Source: Pseudomonadota bacterium (GTDB taxonomy: Bacteria > Desulfobacterota > Desulfovibrionia > Desulfovibrionales > Desulfovibrionaceae). Taken from it: a DNA stretch of 34,601 bases. Where the stretch lies: assembly GCA_023435825.1 (NCBI GenBank), contig JAEZMB010000204.1, positions 1 through 34,601 of the forward strand, in the 5' to 3' direction. Position 1 is the first letter of the stretch, and the number at the start of each line of letters is the position of its first letter. A program made the position numbers and the translations under genes. A model generated the notes under the pieces. That model saw nothing but the letters and a program-made list of their open reading frames with translations, had not been told where the DNA came from and did no database searches. Shown here in pieces: positions 1 to 8,575 of the stretch.

Positions 1-18
1 GCGTTGCCCCGCGCCCCA

Positions 19-58
19 CCGGGGGGGGATCATCCCCCCCGGTCCCCCTGGCCGGGGG
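19..58. other. Two GC-rich inverted repeats at window edge
   Basis: Bases 19-42 form a hairpin built of a C2G8 run facing a C7G2 run around a short ATCAT centre. Bases 44-58 form a second one, CCCCC-TGGCC-GGGGG. No T-tract follows either, so this is not a clear intrinsic terminator. It may be the transcript end of a gene lying left of the window. No coding sequence is supported in 1-174. Confidence 0.4.
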
Positions 59-174
59 TTCTGCGCCCTTACGGCCAGCCGGAGGCCCCGGGCCTACCGG
101 CGGCAGCCCACCCTCCATCGGCCGGCCAACCCCTTGCTTGTCCATCCCTCCCGCAACCGGTAGAAAAAAAAACC

Positions 175-744
175 ATGAACGCGCCGTTTTCCGACACCGC
201 CCGTATCGACGCCCTGGCCCTGAGCGTGGCCGACAAGGCGTCAAAGCTCTTCACCCACCGCAAGCTCCTGTGCGCCGAGGCCATCCTGGTGGCCGTCAAC
301 GAAACCTTTGGCTCGCCCATAACCGAAGACCAGGCCGTGGGCATGGCCGCCGGCCTCACCGCCGGCCTGGGCGACCAGGGCTGCCTGTGCGGGGCCGTGG
401 CCGGAGCCTGCGTTGCCGTCGGCGTCCTGTGCGCCCGGGGCGACCATGCCGCCTCCCGGGCCGGCGTGCGCCTGGAGTCCGCCGCCATCCACCAGGCCTT
501 CACCGAACGCCACAAGTCGTCGTGCTGCCGGGTGTTGACCAAGCATGTGAAAAACGACTCAAGCGCCCACCTGGCCCAGTGCGCCGGGCTCACCGGCTAC
601 GGAGCCGAACTGGCCGTGCGCTCCGTGCTGCGCCTGCGCCCGGAGCTGCTCGACTGCCCCGAGGCGGCCCTGGCCGCCGAAGCCCCGGTGTGCGCCCGGG
701 TGCGCTGGCTGCTGTCGCTTTTTTGCCGCAAGAAAGCCGGCTGA
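175..744 (+). CDS. C_GCAxxG_C_C-type family protein (putative redox protein)
   Basis: A 189-residue protein of the C_GCAxxG_C_C family, small cysteine-rich proteins common in Desulfovibrio and other anaerobes, generally assumed to bind metal or take part in redox reactions. The exact role is unknown. The family pattern is visible: an early Cys (LLCAEAIL), then the glycine-rich GLGDQGCLCGAVAGAC stretch near residues 75-90, then a late Cys pair (HKSSCCRVLT) and further cysteines in the C-terminal third. The start at 175 is chosen because the family fold begins there; the reading frame is open further upstream but that part is low-complexity proline-rich. The Shine-Dalgarno site is weak, since the start is preceded by an A-run. 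No signal peptide, so probably cytoplasmic. It stands alone before the exported peptidase. Confidence 0.8.
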   Translation: MNAPFSDTARIDALALSVADKASKLFTHRKLLCAEAILVAVNETFGSPITEDQAVGMAAGLTAGLGDQGCLCGAVAGACVAVGVLCARGDHAASRAGVRLESAAIHQAFTERHKSSCCRVLTKHVKNDSSAHLAQCAGLTGYGAELAVRSVLRLRPELLDCPEAALAAEAPVCARVRWLLSLFCRKKAG

Positions 745-943
745 CCGCCGCTGCCGGCCGTCTTTTCGGGGTAAGCTAACAAGCGGCCTCCGGCGGCCGG
801 GACAGCCTCTGCCTTCCCCGCTGCAGCGCCGGCAGGTTGGATCAGGCTTGCGTCGCGCCGACGCAGGCCCCACCCTCGACGCTTTGGACTTCACTTCCCT
901 GCCCAGCCGCCGTATGCCTGCTGGAAACATGAGGATAACCGCC

Positions 944-1810
944 ATGCCCATTCGTTTACCGCGTGCCTTCTGGCTCGCCGCGCTGTTGTTTGCCGCCCTG
1001 GCCGCCCCGGCTCCGGCCCAGACCCTTTCCGCCAAGGCCGCCCGCGATCTGGCCGTCCTGGCCACCGCCTACCCGGGCCTGATGACCGCCATCGAGGTTG
1101 ATCCGGCCGGCCGTGCCGTCGTCGTGCTCAACGACGGCACGCGTTTGCCCTATGACGACGGCCGGGCCAAAACGCCCGAGGAATTGCTCGATCATCCCGA
1201 CATCAAGGACACGCTGGCCGAACCGTACGCCCTGGGGCCGGTGACGGCCGAACCGGCCTTGGGCTTTTCCCCGGGACGGCGGCGCGTCGAGCCGATGTTC
1301 CTGGCCCTCTACGGCCACGACAAGCAGCAGGTGACGGCCAATTGCCGGCCTGTCTCCTTCCTGGGCCAGACCATGGCCTTTAACACGCGCTACGGCGCGG
1401 CCGACGCCTTTGCCCGGGCCACGGCCCGGCTCGACCGGCTTGTCGCCGCCGATCCGTCCCTGCGCCGTTACCTGCTTCCGGCCTCCGGCGGCGTGGTCTG
1501 GCGGGTCATCGCCGGCACGCGCAGGCTGTCCGTGCATTCCTTTGCCGCCGCCGTGGACGTCAGCCCCAAGGGCAACCCGTACTGGCGCAACCTGCCGCGC
1601 GGCACCAACATGCTGGCCACGCGCCAGGCCTTCCCGCCCGCCATCGTCGCGGCCTTCGAAGCCGAGGGTTTCATCTGGGGCGGCAAGTGGTCGGAGTTCG
1701 ACCTTATGCACTTCGAATACCGGCCCGAGCTGATCCTGCTGGCCCGGCTGGCGCGCGGCGAGAATCTGCCCCTGGCCGACATTCACGGGCTTGTGAAGGC
1801 CGTGCGTTGA
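944..1810 (+). CDS. Exported M15-family peptidase (D-Ala-D-Ala carboxypeptidase-like)
   Basis: A 288-residue protein with a Sec signal peptide: positively charged N-terminus (MPIRLPR), hydrophobic core AFWLAALLFAALAA, and likely cleavage near residue 26 (APAPAQ). The C-terminal half carries the M15/VanY-type zinc-site pattern. These are RLSVHSFAAAVDVSP, giving His-x6-Asp, and FDLMHFEYRPE, giving the later Asp/His pair. Members of this family cut D-Ala-containing cell-wall peptides, so a periplasmic role in peptidoglycan turnover is likely. The start at 944 has GAGG at 931-934 at good spacing; an ATG at 929 lacks one. The gene ends directly in a small terminator, so it is probably monocistronic and separate from the hydrogenase operon that follows. 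Confidence 0.82.
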   Translation: MPIRLPRAFWLAALLFAALAAPAPAQTLSAKAARDLAVLATAYPGLMTAIEVDPAGRAVVVLNDGTRLPYDDGRAKTPEELLDHPDIKDTLAEPYALGPVTAEPALGFSPGRRRVEPMFLALYGHDKQQVTANCRPVSFLGQTMAFNTRYGAADAFARATARLDRLVAADPSLRRYLLPASGGVVWRVIAGTRRLSVHSFAAAVDVSPKGNPYWRNLPRGTNMLATRQAFPPAIVAAFEAEGFIWGGKWSEFDLMHFEYRPELILLARLARGENLPLADIHGLVKAVR

Positions 1811-1832
1811 ATGCGTGAGCGCATATTTTTTT
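1811..1832 (+). terminator. Rho-independent terminator after the M15 peptidase
   Basis: ATGCG-TGAG-CGCAT (5-bp stem, 4-base loop) starts right after the stop codon and is followed by A and seven Ts. The stem is short but the T-run is perfect. Confidence 0.65.
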
Positions 1833-2143
1833 AAAAAAAATGCTACACATCAATGACTTTGTCAAAATTCATATCCAGAAGTTCTTCTCGCGTCGATTGC
1901 CCGTAACACCCCCGAATCACGTGAAAAATTTACCATTCCCCATTGACGTCCCCCACTTTTCGTGATGAACTGCCAAAGGGAACACTAACTAGGCAGCGGC
2001 ATAGGCATATGCCGCCAGTCCGGACGGCGCGGCTTGGCCGCCGCGCCCGGCAGGCGCCGAAGCGAGGGAACGATGCAACACGGCCTGGACGCCTCCATCA
2101 GTCGTCGGGGTCGTGCCCCTTCGTAAAACCAAGGAGGACGTTT
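1833..2143 (+). promoter_or_regulatory. Hydrogenase operon leader with two consecutive hairpins
   Basis: This stretch has no gene and must hold the hyn promoter. I see no convincing sigma-70 pair: TTGACG at 1943-1948 has only a poor partner 17 bp on. Two perfect stem-loops lie 11 bases apart. The first is GCGGCATA-GGCA-TATGCCGC at 1996-2015. The second is GGCGCGGC-TTGGCC-GCCGCGCC at 2026-2047. A strong ribosome-binding site AAGGAGG lies at 2131-2137, six bases before the start codon. The hairpins could be operator sites or mRNA-stability structures in the 5' untranslated region; the sequence alone does not decide. Confidence 0.5.
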
Positions 2144-3088
2144 ATGAACTTTTCCGTGGGTCTTGGCAGGGATGATGCGGAAAAACGGCTTGAGCGAAAC
2201 GGCGTCTCCCGCCGCGACTTCATGAAATTCTGCGCCGCCGTGGCCGCGGCCATGGGCATGGGTCCCGCGTTCGCGCCCAAGGTAGCGCAGGCGCTGACGG
2301 CCAAACGCCGGCCGTCCGTCGTGTGGCTGCACAACGCCGAGTGCACCGGTTGCACCGAAGCGGCGTTGCGCACCATCAAACCGTTCATTGATTCGCTGAT
2401 CCTCGACACCATCTCCCTGGACTACCAGGAGACCATCATGGCCGCCGCCGGCGACGCCGCCGAGGACGCGCTGCACAAGGCCGTGGAATCCCCCGACGGC
2501 TTCTACCTCGTGGTCGAAGGCGGCTTGCCCACCATCGACGGCGGCAACTGGGGCATGGTCTCCGGCCATCCGATGCTCGCCACCACCAAGAAGCTGGCCC
2601 CCAAGGCCAAGGGCGTCATCTGCATCGGCACCTGCGCCGCGTACGGCGGCATCCAGAAGGCCAAGCCCAACCCGAGCCAGGCCATCAGCGTCACCGAGGC
2701 CACCGGCATCGCCACCATCAACATTGCCGGCTGCCCGCCCAACCCCATCAATTTCATCGGCGCCGTGGTCCATGTCCTGGAAAAGGGCCTGCCCGAGCTG
2801 GATTCCAACGGCCGCCCGAAGATCTTCTTCGGCGAGCTCGTCCACGACAACTGCGAACGCTTGAAGCACTTCGAGGCCTCCGAATTCGCCCCCTCCTTCG
2901 ATTCCGAGGAAGCGAAAAAGGGCTACTGCCTCTACGAACTCGGCTGCAAGGGTCCGGTCACCTACAACAACTGCCCCAAGGTCCTGTTCAACCAGGTCAA
3001 CTGGCCCGTCAAGGCCGGCCACCCCTGCATCGGCTGCAGCGAGCCGGACTTCTGGGACACCATGACCCCCTTCTACGAGCAGGGCTAA
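2144..3088 (+). CDS. hynA: Periplasmic [NiFe] hydrogenase small subunit
   Basis: The 314-residue small subunit carries the electron-relay Fe-S clusters of the periplasmic uptake [NiFe] hydrogenase (H2 to 2 H+ + 2 e-, passed to c-type cytochromes). The N-terminus is a Tat signal: the twin-arginine SRRDFMKF at residues 22-29, a hydrophobic Ala/Gly-rich stretch, and probable cleavage after AQA at residue 50. The proximal-cluster motif WLHNAECTGCTEA has Cys67 and Cys70. Further cluster ligands lie in CIGTCAAYGG, AGCPPNP, and the C-terminal region from ELGCKGP to HPCIGCSEPDF. The length and sequence match, from memory, the D. fructosivorans enzyme. Naming follows the hynABC order used there; in D. 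vulgaris the small subunit is called hynB. The large subunit follows after 71 bp. Confidence 0.97.
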   Translation: MNFSVGLGRDDAEKRLERNGVSRRDFMKFCAAVAAAMGMGPAFAPKVAQALTAKRRPSVVWLHNAECTGCTEAALRTIKPFIDSLILDTISLDYQETIMAAAGDAAEDALHKAVESPDGFYLVVEGGLPTIDGGNWGMVSGHPMLATTKKLAPKAKGVICIGTCAAYGGIQKAKPNPSQAISVTEATGIATINIAGCPPNPINFIGAVVHVLEKGLPELDSNGRPKIFFGELVHDNCERLKHFEASEFAPSFDSEEAKKGYCLYELGCKGPVTYNNCPKVLFNQVNWPVKAGHPCIGCSEPDFWDTMTPFYEQG

Positions 3089-3159
3089 TCCCCCCGCTTC
3101 GGCAAAGGGACCACCGGACAACACACCAGCACCGAACGTTTTCGTGACGGAGGAAGCAT

Positions 3160-4854
3160 ATGGCTGAGACGAATCCCACGCCGCAATCGACCTTCACCGG
3201 CCCCCTTGTGGTCGATCCCATCACCCGCATTGAAGGTCACTTGCGGATCATGGTCGAAGTGGAAAACGGCAAAGTGAAAGACGCGTGGAGCTCCTCGCAG
3301 CTCTTCCGCGGCCTGGAAATCATCCTCAAGGGCCGCGATCCCCGCGACGCCCAGCACTTCACCCAGCGCGCCTGCGGCGTGTGCACCTACGTGCACGGCC
3401 TGGCCTCGACCCGCTGCGTCGACGACGCCGTCAAGGTCAATATCCCCGGCAACGCCCGCATGATGCGCAACTTGGTCATGGCCTCCCAGTACCTCCATGA
3501 CCACTTGGTCCACTTCTATCACCTCCACGCCCTGGACTGGGTGGACGTGACCAACGCGCTCAAAGCCGATCCGGTCAAGGCCGCCAAACTGGCCGAAACC
3601 ATTGCCCCGGCCCGCCCCGGCAACTCCGCCGAAAGCCTCAAGGCCGTTCAGGACAAACTGAAAGCCTTCGTGGAAACCGGCCAGCTCGGCATCTTCACCA
3701 ACGCCTACTTCCTCGGCGGCCACAAAGCCTACTACCTGCCGCCCGAAGTCGATCTCATCGCTACCGCCCACTACCTGGAAGCCCTGCACATGCAGGTCAA
3801 GGCGGCCAGCGCCATGGCCATCCTCGGCGGCAAGAACCCCCACACCCAGTTCACGGTCGTGGGCGGTTGCTCCAACTACAACGCCATGTCCAAGGAAGCC
3901 CTGGCCAACTACCTGTCGCTCACCCAGGAAGTCTGCAAGTTCGTCAATGACGTCTACATCCCCGACCTGCTGGCCGTGGCCGGCTTCTACAAGGATTGGG
4001 GCGGCATCGGCGGCTGCACCAACTACATGGCCTTCGGCGAGTTCGCCACCGACGAAAGCACCCCCGAAAAGCACATGGAGTCGTCGTTCTTCCCGGCCGG
4101 CGTCATCATGAACCGCGACCTCGGCAAGGTGGACAAGGTCGACCTCGGCGCCATCTACGAAGACGTCAAGTACTCCTGGTACAAGCCCGGCGCCGACGGC
4201 CTGCATCCCTACGACGGCGTCACCGATCCCAAGTACACCAAGCTCGACGACAAGGACCACTACTCCTGGATGAAGGCCCCCCGCTACAAGGGCAAGGCCA
4301 TGGAAGTCGGTCCGCTGGCCCGGTGCTTCCTGGCCTACGCCAAGGGACAGCCCGAGTTCAAGAAGATCGTCGACACCGTCCTGACCAAGCTCTCCGTCCC
4401 GGCCACGGCCCTGCACTCGACGCTCGGCCGCACCGCCGCCCGCGGCATCGAGACCGCCATCGTCGCCGCCAAGATGGAAACCTGGATCAAGGAATTCGCC
4501 GACAGCTCCGCCAAGGACAACACCTTGTGCGCCAAGTGGGAAATGCCCGAGGAATCCAAGGGCGTGGGCCTCGTCGACGCTCCGCGCGGCGCGCTCTCCC
4601 ACTGGATCCGCATCAAGGGCAAGAAGATCGACAACTTCCAGCTCGTCGTGCCCTCCACCTGGAACCTCGGACCCCGCGGCGCCGCTGGCGACAAGAGCCC
4701 GGTCGAGGAAGCGCTCATCGGCACCCCCATCGCCGATCCCAAGCGCCCCGTCGAAATCCTGCGCACGGTCCACGCCTTCGATCCCTGCATCGCCTGCGGC
4801 GTGCACGTCATCGAGCCCGAGACCAACGAAATCCTCAAGTTCAAGGTTGTCTAA
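3160..4854 (+). CDS. hynB: Periplasmic [NiFe] hydrogenase large (catalytic) subunit
   Basis: The 564-residue catalytic subunit binds the Ni-Fe(CN)2CO centre. The N-terminal nickel motif RACGVCTYVHG has Cys72 and Cys75; the C-terminal motif DPCIACGVH has Cys543, Cys546 and His549. Fifteen residues (VIEPETNEILKFKVV) follow His549, the extension removed by the maturation protease after nickel insertion. Glu25, the proton-transfer residue, and Val74 and Leu122, which line the gas channel, sit at the same numbers as in the well-studied D. fructosivorans enzyme. There is no signal peptide: the folded dimer is exported by the Tat signal of the small subunit. GGAGGAAG precedes the start at 3160. The valine and leucine at the channel positions indicate a standard oxygen-sensitive enzyme rather than an oxygen-tolerant or regulatory one. 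Confidence 0.97.
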   Translation: MAETNPTPQSTFTGPLVVDPITRIEGHLRIMVEVENGKVKDAWSSSQLFRGLEIILKGRDPRDAQHFTQRACGVCTYVHGLASTRCVDDAVKVNIPGNARMMRNLVMASQYLHDHLVHFYHLHALDWVDVTNALKADPVKAAKLAETIAPARPGNSAESLKAVQDKLKAFVETGQLGIFTNAYFLGGHKAYYLPPEVDLIATAHYLEALHMQVKAASAMAILGGKNPHTQFTVVGGCSNYNAMSKEALANYLSLTQEVCKFVNDVYIPDLLAVAGFYKDWGGIGGCTNYMAFGEFATDESTPEKHMESSFFPAGVIMNRDLGKVDKVDLGAIYEDVKYSWYKPGADGLHPYDGVTDPKYTKLDDKDHYSWMKAPRYKGKAMEVGPLARCFLAYAKGQPEFKKIVDTVLTKLSVPATALHSTLGRTAARGIETAIVAAKMETWIKEFADSSAKDNTLCAKWEMPEESKGVGLVDAPRGALSHWIRIKGKKIDNFQLVVPSTWNLGPRGAAGDKSPVEEALIGTPIADPKRPVEILRTVHAFDPCIACGVHVIEPETNEILKFKVV

Positions 4855-4877
4855 CCCGCAACCCCAAGCCTATCCTT

Positions 4878-4911
4878 GGAGAACCCGGCCCCGGCCGGGT
4901 TCTCCCTTTTT
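4878..4911 (+). terminator. Strong hairpin with T-tract between hynB and hynC
   Basis: GGAGAACCCGGCC at 4878-4890 is the exact reverse complement of 4893-4905, and CTTTTT follows. This has the form of an intrinsic terminator, placed between the structural genes and the protease gene. It probably works as partial terminator or 3'-end stabiliser, so that far more structural mRNA than protease mRNA is made. The protease gene's Shine-Dalgarno site begins three bases after the T-tract. Confidence 0.7.
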
Positions 4912-4923
4912 CAAGGAGCACCC

Positions 4924-5418
4924 ATGACCGACTCCAGCCGCAAAATCCTCATCCTCGGCGTCGGCAACATCCTCTACGCCGACGAAGGCGTCGGCGTGCG
5001 CGCCGTGGAACGCCTGCTGGAAACCTACGATTTTTCCGACAACGTCACCCTCATGGACGGCGGCAACCTCGGCATGCGCCTCATGCAGCCGCTCATGGAC
5101 AGTGATTACTGCATCGTCCTCGACGCCGTGCTGGGCGGCGACCAGCCCGGCACCATCTACCGGTTCACCGGCGACGATCTGCGCAAATCCCTGGCCTTCA
5201 AGGATTCCATGCACCAGTCCGACCTCGTCGATACCCTCATCTACTGCGAACTCGTCGGCAAACGCCCCGAAACCGTGGTCATCGGCATGGAACCCTACGA
5301 TTTCAAGAACATGAGCATAGAACTCACCGACATCGTCGCCGACCGCCTACCCGCCATGCTCGACATCGCGCTCACGGAACTCGCCCAAGCCGGCGGGGTC
5401 GCCACGCCCAAGGCGTAG
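4924..5418 (+). CDS. hynC: [NiFe] hydrogenase maturation endopeptidase (M52, HyaD/HybD type)
   Basis: This 164-residue M52 protease trims the C-terminal extension of the large subunit once nickel is in place. It begins with the family motif ILGVGNILYADEGVGV. By comparison with HybD, the nickel ligands would be Glu21 in that motif, Asp67 in VLDAV, and His97 in SMHQSD. The start at 4924 has AAGGAG at 4914-4919; the frame is open upstream but those codons lie in the inter-gene hairpin. It is the third gene of the hydrogenase operon, cytoplasmic, and probably dedicated to HynB. There is no hypABCDEF set in the window, so general [NiFe] assembly genes must be elsewhere. Confidence 0.95.
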   Translation: MTDSSRKILILGVGNILYADEGVGVRAVERLLETYDFSDNVTLMDGGNLGMRLMQPLMDSDYCIVLDAVLGGDQPGTIYRFTGDDLRKSLAFKDSMHQSDLVDTLIYCELVGKRPETVVIGMEPYDFKNMSIELTDIVADRLPAMLDIALTELAQAGGVATPKA

Positions 5419-6250
5419 GCGGACCACGCCGCAACCGGGCCGACAAGCAACGCAGGATATCCGATGGCCGGGGGCCTCCGGCGTCGGTTTCCGGCAAGGT
5501 CTTTCCGGCCCGGTTCCATGCCGCCGCCGAGCGACAGGCCGCCCGGGGGCTCCCTCGTCTAGCGCCCCCATTTTCCGAACCAGCGGCCGCGCGTCATGCC
5601 GCGCCTCGTTCCCTGTTTTCGAGCCCATCGCACCTGCGTGCAAGATCGCCCGGCGGCCCAGAACGTCGACTTGCAACGGGTTCGAGACCTCCAGCGGCCA
5701 TCCCGGACCATGCTCAACAGTGCGCTCGCAGAATCATTCAACGCAGTAGCCTGCTCCACTATCGCAATACGATAGCCCCGCTGCAGGGGCATGAGGGCTG
5801 CGGGCCAGAGGATTTCGGAGAACCCCGGTCCGCCAACGCCGCCGACAGGCATGGCCCGCCGAACACGGCAAAAGGGCCGGGACTTGGACGCCCCCCCCCC
5901 CGCAAATTCCCTGGAACTCGCCTGAAGACTGGAAAGCCGGGCCTGGCGAGGACCAAATCCCCACATTCTTGCTCATCCGTTGAACGTAGGGGACCCACGC
6001 ACGGATCTGTTGACCGCCGGCCGGCAAGGCGCCCGCGCGCGGAATTGGGCGTTTGACGCTCCTTGGGCGGTTGCGGGGGGAACATTCTTCATGATATTCA
6101 ATATACAACAACAGATCAGGCCATTTCATCGACCCCACGCCCTGACGAATGTGGCGGCAACAGGATACACGCGCGGCGTTTCATGAGCGCGACGCGAATG
6201 GCGTCCGCCGCGTCCGGAGAACTCCACCGCTTGCAGCAGCAAGGAGCAAA
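5419..6250. other. 830-bp intergenic region after hynC
   Basis: I see no convincing gene here; the open frames are GC-rich shadows without ribosome-binding sites or recognisable domains. A strong GC hairpin at 5461-5487 (CCGATGGCCGG facing CCGGCGTCGG with one bulge) lies 43 bp after hynC and may end the hyn transcript, although it lacks a proper T-run. The stretch 6083-6115 is locally AT-rich (TGATATTCAATATAC) and is the likeliest place for the promoter of the SPFH gene. Confidence 0.5.
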
Positions 6251-8338
6251 ATGATGCTTACCGACTTGGCGTACCAGTATTTGGCCATCGCTTGGTGGTT
6301 GCTTGGCTTTCTTTGCCTTTGCATCGTCATCAGCAAATCCGCGGTGCTCGTGGGCGGCAAGGAAATCGCCGTGTTGGAGCGCCGCTGGTTCGGCCGCAAC
6401 ATGCCCCAGGGGCGGGTGGTCGCCCTGCGCAGCGAAGTCGGCATCCAGGCCCGAACCCTGGGTCCCGGCCTGCACTTCCTGATCCCGTTTCTCTACAAGG
6501 CCACCAAAAGCGAATTCGTGGAAATCGGACCCGGCTCGGTCGGGCTTGTGGAATCCATCGACGGCAGCCCGATTGCCCCGGGCAAGATCTTCGGCCGTGA
6601 GGTCGCCGGACACGACGCCTTCCAGGACGGTGAGGCGTTCCTGCAAAACGGCGGAGAAAAAGGACCCCAGATCCAGATACTGCCTCCGGGCAAGTACCGG
6701 ATCAATCCGTTCCTGTTCTCCATCAGCATCGAACCCACCGTCGCCATCCCCCAGGGGAAGATCGGCCTTGTCACGGCCCAGGACGGCGCGCCCATAGACA
6801 CGGGACGGTTGCTGGCCAAACGCGTCGCCGGGCATTCCAATTTCGAGAACGGCAAGAATTTTCTCGAAGCCGGCGGCCAGAAAGGCCCGCAGATCGACAT
6901 CCTGTTGCCCGGCACCTATCGCATCAACACCGAGCTTTTCAAAATCGTGGTGACCGACGCCACGATCATTGACCAGGGCATGGTCGGACTGGTGACCGCC
7001 CTGGACGGGGTGCCTTTGCCGGAGCAGGAATTTGTCGCCAAGTCCGTGCCGGGCCACAGCGATTTCCAAGACGCCCAAGTCTTCCTGGACACGGGAGGGC
7101 AACGCGGGCCGCAGCTCGATGTCCTGCGGCCGGGCACCTACTACATCAATCCGATGCTGTTCCAGGTTTCCGTGGACAGCGTGGCCGTGGTCGAACGGGG
7201 GCAAGTGGCGGTGGTCGTTTCCAACGTGGGCGAGGAGCCGACCGAGGAAGTGAAGAAACGCCTGGGGGCCTCCCAGGCCGCCCGCCTGGAAGGCGGCGGC
7301 GTTCATGAAATCTATGTCGTGCCCAAGGGGTATCGGGGCATCCAGGAAGAGGTGGCCGGCCCTGGCCGGTATTACCTGAACCGCCGGGCCTTCATTCCCT
7401 ATATCGTGGACACCACCAACATCACCATCGACTGGGACGAGGGCAGGGACACGCGCTTTGACCCGTTGCGGGTCATCTCCAAGGACGGTTTCACCATTGG
7501 CGTGTCCGTCAAGGTCGTGGTCCGAGTCCGTCCCGACCAAGCCCCCTACATGGTGGCCAAGGTCGGCTCCATCGACAACCTCATCGTCCATGTCGTGCAT
7601 CCCATGATCGATTCGAGCTTCCGCAACCAAGCCTCGGCCACCTCGGCCATGAATTTCATGCAGGACCGCCAGGACGAGCAGAAGAAAGCCGAGGACCGGG
7701 CGCGCAGCGAACTTGAGAAGTATCACGTGGAATGCGTCTCGGTGTTGATCTGCCAGATCGCCCTGCCCCAGGATCTGATGGACACCCAGACCAAAAAGAT
7801 CATCGCCCAGCAGGAGCAGGCCCAGTACACGGAACAGCAAAAGGCGGAGCAGGCCCGCATCTCCACGGAAAAGACCCGGGCCGAGGCCGATCAGCAGCAG
7901 GTGCTGGTCGCATCGGAAATCAATGTCAAAGTGGCCGAGCAAAACCGGCAAGCCACCATCAAGAGCGCCGAAGCCGAGGGCGAGGCCCTGCGTCTGAAGG
8001 CCGAGGGCGAGGCCAAGGGCATTACCGCCAAGGGCGAGGCCGAGGGCAACAAGATCCTGGCCATAGGCGAGGCCACGGCCAAGGCCTTTGAGCTGCAAGG
8101 CAAGGTCATCGGCGGCAGCGGGCTGACGGCCATCGCCCTGGCCGAGCGCATTAAGGATGGCCAGATCAAGGTCACGCCCGACTTCCTGGTCCAAGGCGGC
8201 GGTTCCGGCGAACTCGGCGGCCTGCTGGCGGCCTTTTTGGTCAACCAGATGACCAAGGCGATCGCGCCGGCGCCAAGCGCTCCCGCCGAGACGACCGTTG
8301 CGCCCGCGAAGGACACGGCCGAGGACGCGACAGCCTGA
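6251..8338 (+). CDS. SPFH/Band-7 flotillin-like membrane protein with triplicated segment
   Basis: A 695-residue flotillin-type protein. One N-terminal membrane segment (about residues 7-30, rich in Leu/Trp/Ile) anchors it. The SPFH-like part spans roughly 60-500. Residues 505-625 form an Ala/Glu/Lys/Gln-rich coiled coil with the EAEGEA and KGEAEG repeats typical of flotillins, followed by a Gly-rich and Pro/Ala-rich tail. Flotillins scaffold membrane microdomains and respond to envelope stress. Unusually, residues 93-158, 167-232 and 241-306 are three tandem copies of one unit. Each copy contains a GLV.. DG.P segment, a V.GH..F motif, and a final KGPQ..IL.PG.Y.IN segment. A fourth, partial copy starts near 315. 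The start at 6251 follows AAGGAG at 6241-6246. DUF3024 and TIR genes follow on the same strand. Confidence 0.88.
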   Translation: MMLTDLAYQYLAIAWWLLGFLCLCIVISKSAVLVGGKEIAVLERRWFGRNMPQGRVVALRSEVGIQARTLGPGLHFLIPFLYKATKSEFVEIGPGSVGLVESIDGSPIAPGKIFGREVAGHDAFQDGEAFLQNGGEKGPQIQILPPGKYRINPFLFSISIEPTVAIPQGKIGLVTAQDGAPIDTGRLLAKRVAGHSNFENGKNFLEAGGQKGPQIDILLPGTYRINTELFKIVVTDATIIDQGMVGLVTALDGVPLPEQEFVAKSVPGHSDFQDAQVFLDTGGQRGPQLDVLRPGTYYINPMLFQVSVDSVAVVERGQVAVVVSNVGEEPTEEVKKRLGASQAARLEGGGVHEIYVVPKGYRGIQEEVAGPGRYYLNRRAFIPYIVDTTNITIDWDEGRDTRFDPLRVISKDGFTIGVSVKVVVRVRPDQAPYMVAKVGSIDNLIVHVVHPMIDSSFRNQASATSAMNFMQDRQDEQKKAEDRARSELEKYHVECVSVLICQIALPQDLMDTQTKKIIAQQEQAQYTEQQKAEQARISTEKTRAEADQQQVLVASEINVKVAEQNRQATIKSAEAEGEALRLKAEGEAKGITAKGEAEGNKILAIGEATAKAFELQGKVIGGSGLTAIALAERIKDGQIKVTPDFLVQGGGSGELGGLLAAFLVNQMTKAIAPAPSAPAETTVAPAKDTAEDATA

Positions 8339-8575
8339 CGGGTGAGCCCATGGCGTCGGTGAACGTCGGCTCTGCCGGGCGAAGCCGTATGCGGTTGGCG
8401 CATTCGTTATCCGAGCAGTCCTCGCCTCGGACGCGGCTTGGCTCGCAACCGTTACAGACCGGTGCGAAGGGAAGAATTCCCGCTCCGTTCGGGGGCCAGC
8501 AAGACTTGCTGGCCGTGTCTCATGCCGGCGAGAACACTTTTCGCAGGCAGGAAGAACATCATCTTCGAGGACCAA

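Noticed and set aside
956..1786. Minus-strand open frame opposite the M15 peptidase
   Set aside because: Shadow of a gene with a clear signal peptide and zinc motifs on the plus strand.
3085..4806. Long minus-strand open frame (573 codons) opposite the hydrogenase large subunit
   Set aside because: A by-product of strong third-position GC bias in hynB; its Gly/Val/Asp-rich translation has no domain and the plus-strand gene is certain.
5671..5700. T-arm-like GGTTCGAGACC suggesting a tRNA
   Set aside because: The flanking bases do not form a T-stem and no anticodon arm or acceptor can be drawn.
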